From: Propionivibrio sp.
Lineage (GTDB): Bacteria > Pseudomonadota > Gammaproteobacteria > Burkholderiales > Rhodocyclaceae
NCBI RefSeq assembly: GCF_029255185.1
Contig: NZ_JAPUVO010000077.1
Location: 1-64,000, forward strand
Direction: 5' to 3'
Length of the DNA stretch: 64,000 bases
The notes under the pieces are model-generated. The model saw only the letters and a program-made list of their open reading frames with translations, did no database searches and was not told where the DNA came from. Every line of letters starts with the position of its first letter. Positions within the stretch are counted from its first letter, which is position 1. Both the position numbers and the translations under genes were made by a program. Of the stretch, positions 9,275 to 18,111 are shown in pieces.

Positions 9275-9843
9275 GGCAGGCTGCTCCACTCGTCAATGCG
9301 CAGACGCAGTGTCAGCCCGTCGGCGCGTTCGGCAAACAGGCGGCTGGGCAGGGCCTGCGCCTCGCTGCTGTCGTACTCATAGTCGATGCGCCAGTCTTCA
9401 TGACGCAAGCGCAGCGGGCGGCCCTGCCCATCCAGCTCAGCCAGTCCGGCGGCGCCGCGTCCGCGCACCCAGTCGGTCAGTTGCGCCAGCGGCAGCGGGT
9501 AACCGAGCACCTGGCGAGTCAGCATTTCGCTATTGGACGCCACGTACACCTTGCCGTCACTCGTCGTCAGTCGCGCGCCGCTGTCGCTGGTGGTGATTTG
9601 CGCCATGCCCTGGCCAAACGGCGAGGCCAACAAGAGTTCATTGTTCGCTCCATCGTGCCGCCAGCTCAAGCGCCCGGAGTAGTTCTTGTCGTCATGGTGC
9701 AGGGAAAACCGTCCCTCCAGGGCGAACGCCGCCAAGCTATCGCGCTGCGCTGGCGTGGCAGTGGGGGGCGCAGCAAGTGTGCTGCAGCCGCCAAGCCAGA
9801 GCAGGGTGGCGAAGAGCGCTCCAGCGCCGCGCCAGTGACGCAT
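9271..9843 (-). CDS. lolB: Outer-membrane lipoprotein LolB
   Basis: Receives lipoproteins from the periplasmic carrier LolA and inserts them in the outer membrane. The lipobox LGGC with Cys20 follows a hydrophobic signal segment. The mature protein has the LolB pattern: FALEGRFSLHHDDKNYSGRLSW, then the LASPFGQGMAQIT segment and WRIDYEYDSSE. The start is ATG 9843 (190 residues); a TTG at 9858 is possible and would add five residues without changing the signal. It is translationally coupled to ispE downstream. Confidence 0.9.
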   Translation of the reverse strand: MRHWRGAGALFATLLWLGGCSTLAAPPTATPAQRDSLAAFALEGRFSLHHDDKNYSGRLSWRHDGANNELLLASPFGQGMAQITTSDSGARLTTSDGKVYVASNSEMLTRQVLGYPLPLAQLTDWVRGRGAAGLAELDGQGRPLRLRHEDWRIDYEYDSSEAQALPSRLFAERADGLTLRLRIDEWSSLP

Positions 9844-9869
9844 GATGAAGGGATTCAAGAACGCCTGCT

Positions 9870-11621
9870 TCAGGGCGCGAACTTCCTGACCGCATCAATC
9901 AGGGCCTCGTTGCCGGGGTATTTGTGCATCGCCTCGTGCAGGATGTGCCGCGCATCGTCCGTGCGCCCGAGTGCCGACAGCACCTCACCCAGATGCGCCG
10001 CAATTTCCGGGTCGTCGCGCTGGGCATAGGCCCGTTCGAGCTGGCTTAAGGCGGCAAGCGGATCGCCCTGGCGGTAAAGCACCCAGCCCAGGCTGTCAAG
10101 AATGAAGGTGTCCTCCGGCGCCAGCTTGAGCGCCTTTTCAATCAACTCACGCGCTTCCGGCAGGCGAAGATTGCGCTCTGCATAGGAATAGCCCAGCGCG
10201 TTGTAGGCCTGGGCACTGTCCGGGCGCAATTCGATCAGCTTGCGCAGGCGGCTTTCCAGAATGTCCATGCGTCCGAGTTTTTCAGCGAGCAGCGCGCTTT
10301 CATAGAGGAGGTCGGGCTGCTCGGGCTGGCCGCCGAGCGTCTGTTCGAGCAGGTCAAAGGCGGCCTGCGTCTGCTTGGCTTCGCGCAGCAATGCCGCTTC
10401 GGCGATCACCAACTGGACCCGCTCCTCCGGCGTTCTGGCCTTGGCTTCCCGGAGTTGGCTACGCGCCGCATCAAGCTTGCCCTGATCGGCCAGCAGGTGA
10501 GCGCGGCGGAATTGCGCCGGGAGATAGTGCTCGCCGGCGCCAACCCGCGCGTAATGGGCAATGGCCTCCTCGCTGCGTTTATCCCCTTCGGCAATCTGAC
10601 CGAGGTAATAATAGGCCAGACTCTTGTCCGGAATATTGAGCGTCAGCAAATGCTGCAACTGCGCTTGGGCGAAGTCCCTGTCGTTCTGCTGCAAGGCCAG
10701 CAGGGCCGCCGGATAGACGACTTCCGGGCTATCCGGATAATCCCGTAACAACTGATCGAAATGGTGCTTGGCCTCGGCATAACGCTTTTCACCAAGCAGC
10801 GCACGGGCCAGAGTCAATTGCACGTCACGCGCTTTCGGGTAACGCTCGAGGAAGCCCTGCATGAAGCTGAGCGCTTGGTCAGCAGATTCGCGTGATAACA
10901 ACTGTATCTGAAGCAGGGCTGCCATTTCCCAATCCGAGCGCAACTCGAGCGCGCGCCGGATCTCGGCCAGCGCACGTTCGTGCAGGCCGGCCGAACTGGC
11001 CGCCATGGCTAGCGAATAATGCGCTTCGGCAACGCCGAAGAAAGGCCGGCAGACTTGATCGATCAGGTGGAAAACGGCTTGACGATCGGTGTTGCGGGCA
11101 AACATGCGATTGAGCCCAAGGAGGTTCTCGCCAAGCGACGCCTTATCGACTTCAAGCATACGCACCAGATTTGGCGCGAGTTCGTCCAGTTGATTGGACA
11201 GGATCATGGCACTGACCACCAACTGCTGCGCGCGCTTTGATTCAGGCTCAAGCTCGACCCACAGGCGCGCAGCTTCAAGCGCCAGATCAAAACGGTGCGC
11301 ATACCCGGCCACTTCGACCGTTCGCTCAAGCACCTTCGAATCACGGGTGCGCAAGGCGAGATCAGCGTAGGCCTTGCTGGCCAGAACTGCATCGCCGCGT
11401 TGCAGGGCGATTTCGGCAAGCAACACCTGATACACCAGTTGCCCGGGCTGATCCGCGTATTGCACGTCGCCAGGCCGGGGTTCGGCAGGCTCCAGGCGCT
11501 TGGCCTCGCGCACGACCGGCGCTGGTTTTTTGGCCAGAACCGTGCCGTCAGCGGCCAGGGCCGGTGGAGCGAAGACTAGGGTCAGCGCGGTAAAACAAAG
11601 GGGGAATCGAATGAATTTCAT
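9870..11621 (-). CDS. Exported tetratricopeptide-repeat protein
   Basis: A 583-residue protein with an N-terminal signal peptide (cleavage near ALA-AD, residue 23), then an alpha-helical array of TPR-type repeats through almost the whole chain. The clearest repeats are LALAARALLG-like helices at about 265-300 and the canonical A-Y-N-A-L-G-Y motif at about 470-540. It probably lies in the periplasm or is bound to the outer membrane as a scaffold. It starts the TPR-lolB-ispE operon, which in betaproteobacteria often sits opposite mutM as here. Co-expression with lolB suggests an envelope role, but no specific partner can be named. Confidence 0.8.
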   Translation of the reverse strand: MKFIRFPLCFTALTLVFAPPALAADGTVLAKKPAPVVREAKRLEPAEPRPGDVQYADQPGQLVYQVLLAEIALQRGDAVLASKAYADLALRTRDSKVLERTVEVAGYAHRFDLALEAARLWVELEPESKRAQQLVVSAMILSNQLDELAPNLVRMLEVDKASLGENLLGLNRMFARNTDRQAVFHLIDQVCRPFFGVAEAHYSLAMAASSAGLHERALAEIRRALELRSDWEMAALLQIQLLSRESADQALSFMQGFLERYPKARDVQLTLARALLGEKRYAEAKHHFDQLLRDYPDSPEVVYPAALLALQQNDRDFAQAQLQHLLTLNIPDKSLAYYYLGQIAEGDKRSEEAIAHYARVGAGEHYLPAQFRRAHLLADQGKLDAARSQLREAKARTPEERVQLVIAEAALLREAKQTQAAFDLLEQTLGGQPEQPDLLYESALLAEKLGRMDILESRLRKLIELRPDSAQAYNALGYSYAERNLRLPEARELIEKALKLAPEDTFILDSLGWVLYRQGDPLAALSQLERAYAQRDDPEIAAHLGEVLSALGRTDDARHILHEAMHKYPGNEALIDAVRKFAP

Positions 11622-11688
11622 GTGTTCCTTGCATTGCTCGATCAGATAATGGTTTAGTACATGTTATGGACTTTTACCGGTAGCAGCA

Positions 11689-12516
11689 ATGCCAGAACTC
11701 CCTGAAGTTGAAGTCAGCCGCCAAGGATTAATGCCCTTTTTAGTCGGGCAGCGCATCGTCAAGGCCATTTTTCGCACGCCAAAACTGCGCCACGAACTGC
11801 CGGCCAGCCTTGTTTCACGGCTGGCCGGCCTGCGTATCGACGCGATTTCCCGGCGCGGCAAGTATCTCCTTTTCGACTGTGAAAGCACGCAGGGCGGCGG
11901 TTGGCTGATTCTGCACCTTGGCATGTCCGGCAGTGTCCGCCTGGTCAAGCCGGACATGCCGCTACAAAAGCACGACCACGTTGACCTGGTCTTTGCCCAT
12001 ACGACCTTGCGTTTTCGCGACCCGCGACGCTTCGGCACACTGCTTTGGCACGAAGGCGAGGGGGTTGGGCAGCACCCGTTGCTGGCTGTGCTCGGCATCG
12101 AACCGCTCTCCCCTGCTTTCGACGGCGACTGGCTCTTCGCACAGACGCGCCGGCGCAGTGCGCCGATCAAACCCCTGTTAATGGACAGCCATCTGGTCGT
12201 CGGCATCGGCAATATCTACGCCGCGGAAAGCCTTTTCCGTGCCGGCATTTCACCTCTGCGCGCGGCCAATCGCATCAGCCGCGAACGCTACCGGATTCTC
12301 GTTCCGGCCATCCGCACCACGCTTGAAAACTCGATCGCAGCCGGCGGCAGCAGCGTTCGCGACTATGTACACAGCGACGGCGGAGCGGGCTGCTTCCAGC
12401 TTTCCTGCGCCGTCTATGATCGCCTCGGGCAACCCTGCCCGACCTGTGCGCAGCCGGTGTGTTCGCTACGCCAGGCGGGTCGGTCAACCTTCTACTGCCC
12501 GCGCTGTCAACGGTAA
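11689..12516 (+). CDS. mutM: Formamidopyrimidine-DNA glycosylase
   Basis: Excises 8-oxoguanine and FaPy lesions and nicks the abasic site. The mature N-terminus PELPEVE carries the catalytic Pro and Glu. The C-terminus has the four-cysteine zinc finger (CPTC about 20 residues before YCPRC). At 275 residues it is the usual size (E. coli 269). It is divergent from the TPR gene across 67 bp. It is followed not by mutY but by an adenine methyltransferase gene 87 bp on. Confidence 0.96.
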   Translation: MPELPEVEVSRQGLMPFLVGQRIVKAIFRTPKLRHELPASLVSRLAGLRIDAISRRGKYLLFDCESTQGGGWLILHLGMSGSVRLVKPDMPLQKHDHVDLVFAHTTLRFRDPRRFGTLLWHEGEGVGQHPLLAVLGIEPLSPAFDGDWLFAQTRRRSAPIKPLLMDSHLVVGIGNIYAAESLFRAGISPLRAANRISRERYRILVPAIRTTLENSIAAGGSSVRDYVHSDGGAGCFQLSCAVYDRLGQPCPTCAQPVCSLRQAGRSTFYCPRCQR

Positions 12517-12603
12517 CAGCTCATTCTGCCCACGCTTTCTTGTCTTGGTATCGCTGCGTTCCAGCGTATACTCGAGGCTTCTTGAAGCTCGCCCGCCCTC
12601 AAC

Positions 12604-13878
12604 ATGTTTGCAACCATTGCCACCTCTCCTGCCGACGCCTGTGACGTCGCCACACTCGGCCAGGTCTTCACGCCACCGGCCATCGTCGACTGTATGCACG
12701 CGCTGGTGCGCAATAGTGGTCGAGTACTCGAACCGGCCTGCGGCGATGGCGCCTTTCTCAGGCACTTCCCCGATGCGCTGGGGATCGAGATCGACCCCCG
12801 TCATGCCCCGCCAGGAGCCGAGGTCATGAACTTCTTCGAACTGGCGAAGGATGAATTTTTTGCCACGATCATCGGCAACCCACCTTACGTTCGCTATCAG
12901 GAAATCTCACCCGGTACGCGGCGACTGGCTGGCGACAGCGTGCTCGACAAGCGCGCCAACCTGTATCTGTTCTTCATCGAGAAATGTATTCGTCATCTTG
13001 AGCCCGGTGGCGAGTTGATCTTCATTACCCCGCGCGACCTGCTCAAAGCCACGTCGGCCGTACCGCTTAACCGCCTTTTGTTTGCCGAGGGAACGATCAC
13101 CGATTTCATCGATCTGGGCGACTCGCGCCTGTTTGACGGCGCCACGCCCAATTGTGCGATCTGGCGCTTTGAGCGGGGCAATCACGCGCGACGCACACGC
13201 TATGCCACGCTGGGTCTGGCTGACGGCGCTGCCGGCCTGGAGCGCTTGCAGTGGCAAGACCGGCGTTTCGTCGAAAGCGGCGGCCACCTGTTGTTCACGC
13301 GGCACGACTATTCGCTGCATCTGTCCGACATTGCCTTTGTCAAGGTCGGTGCGGTATCGGGGCTTGATGATATTTATACCAGCGACATATTTGGCAATCG
13401 CGATTTTGTCTGTTCTTCAACGGTGGCGGATAGCAAGACCAGGCGCATGATCTGGTGCGAACCCGGTGAGCCACCGCCCGAGCCGCTACTGCCGCATAAG
13501 GCACGCCTGCTGGCGCGCCGCATCCGCACCTTTGACGAATCCAACTGGTGGCAGTGGGGACGGGGCTACTACCAGTCGCCACGGCCCCGCATTTACGTCA
13601 ATAACAAGACGCGCCGGGCGCAACCCTTTTTCGTCAATGACTGCCCCAATTACGACGGCTCCGTGCTTGCCATCTTTCCAGCCGACCCGACGGTTGACGT
13701 GCAGGTGCTTGCCGCAGCGCTCAATGATGTTGACTGGGCTGACCTTGGCTTTGTCTGCGATGGCCGCTTTCTCTTTACCCAGCGCAGCCTGGAGCAATCG
13801 CCCCTACCCAAGTCTTTTCATACGTTCATGCCGGACGCCGGTTCGGCATGGTGGAGCAAACTCAAGAAGCTGTTCTGA
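12604..13878 (+). CDS. N6-adenine-specific DNA methyltransferase, orphan
   Basis: An AdoMet-dependent DNA adenine methylase of 424 residues. Motif I (AdoMet) is VLEPACGDGAF at 41-51 and motif IV (catalysis) is NPPY at 92-95. The order with motif I first and an NPPY box suits a gamma-class or Eco57I/TaqI-like enzyme, and the C-terminal half (GAVSGLDDIYTS about 250) resembles a target-recognition region of that group. No endonuclease, specificity subunit or other restriction gene is adjacent, and GC matches its surroundings, so it looks like a resident solitary methylase rather than a fresh R-M import. No strong ribosome site is visible. The recognition sequence cannot be read from the protein. 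Confidence 0.85.
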   Translation: MFATIATSPADACDVATLGQVFTPPAIVDCMHALVRNSGRVLEPACGDGAFLRHFPDALGIEIDPRHAPPGAEVMNFFELAKDEFFATIIGNPPYVRYQEISPGTRRLAGDSVLDKRANLYLFFIEKCIRHLEPGGELIFITPRDLLKATSAVPLNRLLFAEGTITDFIDLGDSRLFDGATPNCAIWRFERGNHARRTRYATLGLADGAAGLERLQWQDRRFVESGGHLLFTRHDYSLHLSDIAFVKVGAVSGLDDIYTSDIFGNRDFVCSSTVADSKTRRMIWCEPGEPPPEPLLPHKARLLARRIRTFDESNWWQWGRGYYQSPRPRIYVNNKTRRAQPFFVNDCPNYDGSVLAIFPADPTVDVQVLAAALNDVDWADLGFVCDGRFLFTQRSLEQSPLPKSFHTFMPDAGSAWWSKLKKLF

Positions 13879-13919
13879 AACTGACAATTCGTGCTTGCGG
13901 GCACAATTGGAGATAGATC

Positions 13920-15203
13920 ATGGTTCCTCATCTGACGACCGCACTTAGCGGCCCCCTGCTGGCTTTGGAAGCAAAATTCCTTGACGCCACGCCAGACATT
14001 GAACGCTGGCTGCGTGGTCAGTGGCAGGAGCACACCCCGCCGTTCTATGGCTCGGTTGACCTGCGCAATTCGGGCTTCAAACTGGCGCCGGTCGACATGA
14101 ATCTCTTTCCCGGCGGTTTCAACAATCTCAATTCCGCTTTTTTGCCGCTTTGCGTCCAGGCGGCGATGACGGCGATCGAGAAGATCTGCCCGAGCGCCAA
14201 AAGCCTATTGCTGATTCCCGAGAACCACACGCGCAATCTTTTCTACCTGCAGAATGTCGCCCAGCTCGTTGTCATTCTGCGCCTGACTGGTCTGGACGTG
14301 CGCCTCGGCTCGCTGCTACCCGAAATCGTCAAACCGACGCCGGTCGCGTTGCCCAACGGGACGACCTTATTGCTCGAACCACTGGTCAGAAGCAAATACC
14401 GGCTCGGCCTTGAGGGCTTTGATCCCTGCGCGATCCTGCTCAACAACGACCTGTCGGCCGGCATCCCGGAAATTCTGCAGAATCTCAACGAGCAGTTCGT
14501 GCTGCCGCCACTGCACGCTGGCTGGGCGATGCGTCGCAAATCCAACCACTTTGCCGCCTACGACGAAGTGGCCGGTGAATTCGCCAAACTGCTGGCTATT
14601 GACCCGTGGCAGATCAACCCCTACTTCTCGGTATGCGACAGCGTCAACTTTCACGAGCGGCAGGGCGAGGATTGCCTGGCATCGAACGTCGATGCCGTGC
14701 TAGGCATGATCCGCGAGAAGTACAAGGAATACAACATCAGCGAAACGCCATATGTCGTTGTCAAGGCCGATGCCGGAACCTACGGCATGGGCGTAATGAC
14801 GGTCAAGGACGCTTCTGAAGTGACCGGTCTGAACCGCAAGCAGCGCAACAAGATGTCGGTCATCAAGGAAGGCATGAACGTCTCGCAGGTAATCATCCAG
14901 GAGGGAGTGCACACCAACGAGCGGGTCAGCGATGGCGTCGCGGAACCCGTGGTCTACATGATTGACCGCTTTGTCGTTGGCGGCTTTTACCGCGTGCATT
15001 CCGGCCGCGCCAAGGACGAGAATCTCAATGCTCCAGGCATGCACTTCGAGCCGCTGGCCTTTGAGACCAGTTGCTCACTCCCCGACCATTGCCAGAACCC
15101 GGACGCCCCGCCGAACCGCTTTTACGCCTATGGCGTGGTCGCCCGCCTGGCCCAACTCGCCGCCGCGCTGGAACTCGAACGCACAGCGCCGGAGGAAGCT
15201 TAG
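13920..15203 (+). CDS. gshA: Glutamate-cysteine ligase (proteobacterial ferrooxidans type)
   Basis: Joins glutamate and cysteine, the first step of glutathione synthesis. The 427-residue protein does not look like E. coli GshA; it matches the family first described in Acidithiobacillus and common in betaproteobacteria. Recognisable stretches are FYGSVDLRNSGFKLAPVDMN at about 42-61, FPGGFNNLN and VVKADAGTYGMGVMTVKD at about 281-298. GGAGAT precedes the ATG. gshB follows after a 170-bp gap filled by an inverted repeat, so the two steps of the pathway are adjacent. Confidence 0.92.
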   Translation: MVPHLTTALSGPLLALEAKFLDATPDIERWLRGQWQEHTPPFYGSVDLRNSGFKLAPVDMNLFPGGFNNLNSAFLPLCVQAAMTAIEKICPSAKSLLLIPENHTRNLFYLQNVAQLVVILRLTGLDVRLGSLLPEIVKPTPVALPNGTTLLLEPLVRSKYRLGLEGFDPCAILLNNDLSAGIPEILQNLNEQFVLPPLHAGWAMRRKSNHFAAYDEVAGEFAKLLAIDPWQINPYFSVCDSVNFHERQGEDCLASNVDAVLGMIREKYKEYNISETPYVVVKADAGTYGMGVMTVKDASEVTGLNRKQRNKMSVIKEGMNVSQVIIQEGVHTNERVSDGVAEPVVYMIDRFVVGGFYRVHSGRAKDENLNAPGMHFEPLAFETSCSLPDHCQNPDAPPNRFYAYGVVARLAQLAAALELERTAPEEA

Positions 15204-15222
15204 GTATGTTGGATGATTGATG

Positions 15223-15331
15223 TAAAAAGATTCACCACCAAAACACCAAGGGGGCACCAAGAAAAGCCTCGCAAATCTTCTGATTTCTTGGTGAGTCTTT
15301 GTGTCTTGGTGACTTGGTGGTTTGCTTTTTC
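15223..15331. repeat. Intergenic inverted repeat, CACCAAG type
   Basis: The left arm (15223-15264) contains three CACCA(A)-type words and the right arm (15283-15331) contains CTTGGTG words. The arms are imperfect reverse complements with an 18-nt loop. It sits between gshA and gshB on the same strand and leaves the gshB ribosome site (AGGAG, 15364) free. The word differs from the GCAGAG repeats but the layout is the same. Confidence 0.7.
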
Positions 15332-15375
15332 TCGTTAACCGAATACAAGCTTCGACACTAACAAGGAGTAGATTC

Positions 15376-16329
15376 ATGCGTTTCGCTTTCATTCTCGATC
15401 CACTCGACTCTCTGAATGCCCACAAGGATTCAAGTATTGCCATGATGCGTGCCGCGCAGGATGCCGGGCATGCGGTGTGGACTATCCAGCAGCCGGCCAT
15501 TCATTGGTCGGCGCTGCACGGGGTATGCGCCGAAGCGGTGCATCTGGAACTGCTTGAAGACGATGCGCAGTGGTTCGTCGAGATCGACCGCCATGTTGTC
15601 CCGCTGCGTGATTTCGCCGTCGTGGTGATGCGCAAGGATCCGCCCTTCAATATGGAATACGTCACCGCGACCTGGCTGCTGACATGCGCGGAGTCGGAAG
15701 GCGCACGCATTTTCAACCGGCCGCAGGCGCTGCGTGATCATTCCGAGAAGCTTTCGGTCATGGAGTTTCCTCAATTTTCCGTGCCGACGCTGGTCGCGCG
15801 CGACGCCGGGCTGATCCAGGCGTTTATCGACCGACAGGGCGACGCCATTCTCAAACCGCTCGACGGCATGGGCGGCAGCCAGATTTTCCGCGTCCGCCAT
15901 GACGACCCGAACCGCAACGTGATTGTCGAGACGGTGCTGCACGAAGGCGCACGCACGATCATGGCGCAGCGCTACATCCCAGAGATTGCCGACGGTGACA
16001 AGCGCATTCTGATCGTCGGCGGCGAAGTCGTTCCCTATTGCCTGGCGCGCATTCCCAAGGCCGGTGAAACACGCGGCAATCTGGCGGCGGGTGGTATCGG
16101 CGTAGCACGCGAACTGACGGCGCGCGACCGCGAAATCGCGCAGACCTTAGCTCCCGTGCTTGCCGCACGCGGCCTGCTGCTGGTCGGCATCGACGTAATC
16201 GGCGACTGGCTGACCGAAATCAACGTCACCAGCCCGACCTGCATGGTTGAAATCTGTGATCAGTCCGGCTTTGACGCGGCGGTGATGTTCATTGTCGCGC
16301 TGGAGCGTCAATGTGCACTGCAAAGGTGA
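15376..16329 (+). CDS. gshB: Glutathione synthetase
   Basis: Adds glycine to gamma-glutamylcysteine using ATP. The start at 15376 follows AGGAG by 7 nt and yields 317 residues, matching E. coli GshB (316); an in-frame upstream start would read through the inverted repeat and is rejected. It is an ATP-grasp protein: N-terminal FAFILDPLDSL, the kinase-type loop DGMGGSQIF at about 160, GGEVVPYCLARIP and the C-terminal EINVTSPTC with the metal-binding Glu/Asn. It overlaps apbE by 19 nt. Confidence 0.96.
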   Translation: MRFAFILDPLDSLNAHKDSSIAMMRAAQDAGHAVWTIQQPAIHWSALHGVCAEAVHLELLEDDAQWFVEIDRHVVPLRDFAVVVMRKDPPFNMEYVTATWLLTCAESEGARIFNRPQALRDHSEKLSVMEFPQFSVPTLVARDAGLIQAFIDRQGDAILKPLDGMGGSQIFRVRHDDPNRNVIVETVLHEGARTIMAQRYIPEIADGDKRILIVGGEVVPYCLARIPKAGETRGNLAAGGIGVARELTARDREIAQTLAPVLAARGLLLVGIDVIGDWLTEINVTSPTCMVEICDQSGFDAAVMFIVALERQCALQR

Positions 16330-17351
16330 AGTTTTCAGGTTTATTCCTGCTCTGCGCTCTCACCGCCTGTAGCAAGGCGCCGCTGCATCAACAGGAATCC
16401 TTCGTTTTCGGCACCCGCGTCGAACTGTTAATCGCCGGGCTCGATGAAGCGCAGGCGCGTCCGGCGGCGGCCGCCGTGCTGCGTGAGTTCGACCGGCTGC
16501 ATCGTACTTACCATGCCTGGAAGCCATCCGAACTGAGTGAGCTCAACGCCGCCATCGCGACCGGGAAGTCACCCTCGGCGAATCCCGAAATGGCGCTTCT
16601 GATCACCGACGCACAGCAGCTTTCGAAACTCGGTGACGGGCTTTTTGACCCTGGCATCGGCGGCCTGATCCGCCTGTGGGGGTTTCAGTCGGACGAATTC
16701 AAAGCCCAACTGCCCGACCCCGTGGCGCTTGCCCAATGGCGTGCAAGCAAGCCGGGCATCGCTGACCTGCGGCTTGCGGGAGGGCGTGTGAGCAGCAAAA
16801 ACAAGGACGTTGCGCTTGATTTTGGCGGCTATCTCAAGGGCGTCGCGCTTGATCGTGCAGCGGATATCCTCAGAGCGCAGGGCGTCAATAACGCCCTGAT
16901 CAATATCGGCGGCAACGTTATGGCGCTCGGCACCAAGAACGGCGAGCGCTGGCGGGTCGGCATCCAGCATCCGCGCCAACCGGGCCCTCTGGCCATGGTT
17001 GCGCTTGACGATGGCGAGGCGATTGGCACCTCTGGCGACTACCAGCGCTACTTCGAACTCGATGGCAAACGCTATTGTCACCTGCTTGACCCGCGTCGTG
17101 GCGAACCGGTCATGCACACGCAAGCGCTGACCGTGCTCATCACGCCGCGGCCGGCGGCCGGTACGCTCTCCGATGTGGCGTCCAAACCGCTGTTCATCGC
17201 TGGCGCCGACTGGCCGGCCCTGGCGAAACGGCTGGCCATCGACCAGGTGTTGCGCGTTGCCGCCGACGGACGCATAGAGGTCAGTACGGCACTGCACCGC
17301 CGTCTTGAGTTTGTCGAGGTTGAACCGAAAATGCTAAAAATCATCCCCTGA
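16311..17351 (+). CDS. apbE: FAD:protein FMN transferase, lipoprotein
   Basis: Attaches FMN covalently to threonine in periplasmic flavoproteins such as NqrB/C or RnfG/D. The 346-residue protein has a lipobox LTAC (Cys20) after a hydrophobic segment, so it is a periplasmic lipoprotein. Family motifs are SELSELNAA, GLFDPGIGGLIRLWGF, LDFGGYLKGVALD, INIGGNV and the metal-binding ALTVLI..AGTLSDVASKPLF near the C-terminus. ATG 16311 has GGAG five bases upstream; a GTG at 16326 that would overlap the gshB stop lacks a ribosome site. No flavoprotein target is encoded nearby. Confidence 0.93.
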   Translation: MCTAKVKFSGLFLLCALTACSKAPLHQQESFVFGTRVELLIAGLDEAQARPAAAAVLREFDRLHRTYHAWKPSELSELNAAIATGKSPSANPEMALLITDAQQLSKLGDGLFDPGIGGLIRLWGFQSDEFKAQLPDPVALAQWRASKPGIADLRLAGGRVSSKNKDVALDFGGYLKGVALDRAADILRAQGVNNALINIGGNVMALGTKNGERWRVGIQHPRQPGPLAMVALDDGEAIGTSGDYQRYFELDGKRYCHLLDPRRGEPVMHTQALTVLITPRPAAGTLSDVASKPLFIAGADWPALAKRLAIDQVLRVAADGRIEVSTALHRRLEFVEVEPKMLKIIP

Positions 17352-17420
17352 GCTAATTCCAGCACTTCCGAATACGCTGGAAACCCTTAGAATGTTGGCT
17401 GGTTTGCACAGGAACGCAAG

Positions 17421-17810
17421 ATGATCGGCATTCTCCTGATAACGCACGGCACGCTCGGTGAAAGCCTGATTCAGAACGTCTGCCATGTTCTCAACAAACG
17501 CCCGCCACTGATCGGCCAGTTTGGCGTTGCCGCGCAGGATGATCCTCTGGACGTTCTGCCGATGGCCAGGCTGCTGCTCAATGAAGTCAATGGCGGTGCA
17601 GGGGTGCTGATCATGACCGATATTCTGGGCGCCACACCGTCTAATCTTGCGCTCAAGCTGCTCGAGCCAGACCTGGTCGAGGGCGTTGCCGGCGTTAATC
17701 TGCCAATGTTGCTGCGGGCCCTGACCTATCGCAAGAACGGTATGGAGACGCTTTTAAAAAAAGCCATTAGCGGCGGCCATGACGGAATCATTAACTTGCA
17801 TCGGCACTAG
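17421..17810 (+). CDS. PTS EIIA component, mannose family
   Basis: A 129-residue EIIA-Man-like protein that accepts phosphate from HPr on His9 (ILLITHGTLGESL). The conserved VLIMTDILGATPSNLAL segment lies at about 62-78. The gene is followed by HPr and EI but no EIIB, EIIC or EIID is present, so sugar transport is not supported by this locus. In betaproteobacteria this EIIA-HPr-EI set is generally considered regulatory. It starts 69 bp after apbE and may be co-transcribed with the glutathione genes. Confidence 0.9.
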   Translation: MIGILLITHGTLGESLIQNVCHVLNKRPPLIGQFGVAAQDDPLDVLPMARLLLNEVNGGAGVLIMTDILGATPSNLALKLLEPDLVEGVAGVNLPMLLRALTYRKNGMETLLKKAISGGHDGIINLHRH

Positions 17811-17834
17811 CCGAATGACCAACAGGACACCTTG

Positions 17835-18104
17835 ATGGCACGCGCCGAAATAGAGATTTCCAACAAACTGGGCTTGCACGCTCGCGCTTCGGCCAAACTT
17901 ACGCAGCTGGCCGGTAGTTTCAATTCCGAAATCTGGATCGAGAAGGGGCCTCGACGAATCAATGCCAAAAGCATCATGGGCGTGATGATGCTGGCCGCCG
18001 GAAATGGATCGACTGTCGTTGTCGAGACCCTTGGTCACGATGAGCAACCGGCTCTCGAATCCATCCTCAAACTGATCGCTGACAAATTCGGCGAAGGGGA
18101 GTAG
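17835..18104 (+). CDS. ptsH: Phosphocarrier protein HPr
   Basis: Passes phosphate from EI to EIIA. The start is ATG 17835 (AGGA eight bases before), giving 89 residues. The active His15 lies in GLHARAS and the regulatory Ser46 in INAKSIMGVMML. Ser46 implies control by HPr kinase/phosphorylase, whose gene is not in this window. It is tightly packed between EIIA and ptsI (7 bp). Confidence 0.95.
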   Translation: MARAEIEISNKLGLHARASAKLTQLAGSFNSEIWIEKGPRRINAKSIMGVMMLAAGNGSTVVVETLGHDEQPALESILKLIADKFGEGE

Positions 18105-18111
18105 GCAAACC

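Noticed and set aside
12604-13878. A restriction-modification or phage-defence island around the adenine methyltransferase.
   Set aside because: Neighbours are housekeeping genes (mutM, gshA) and no nuclease, helicase or other defence gene is present.
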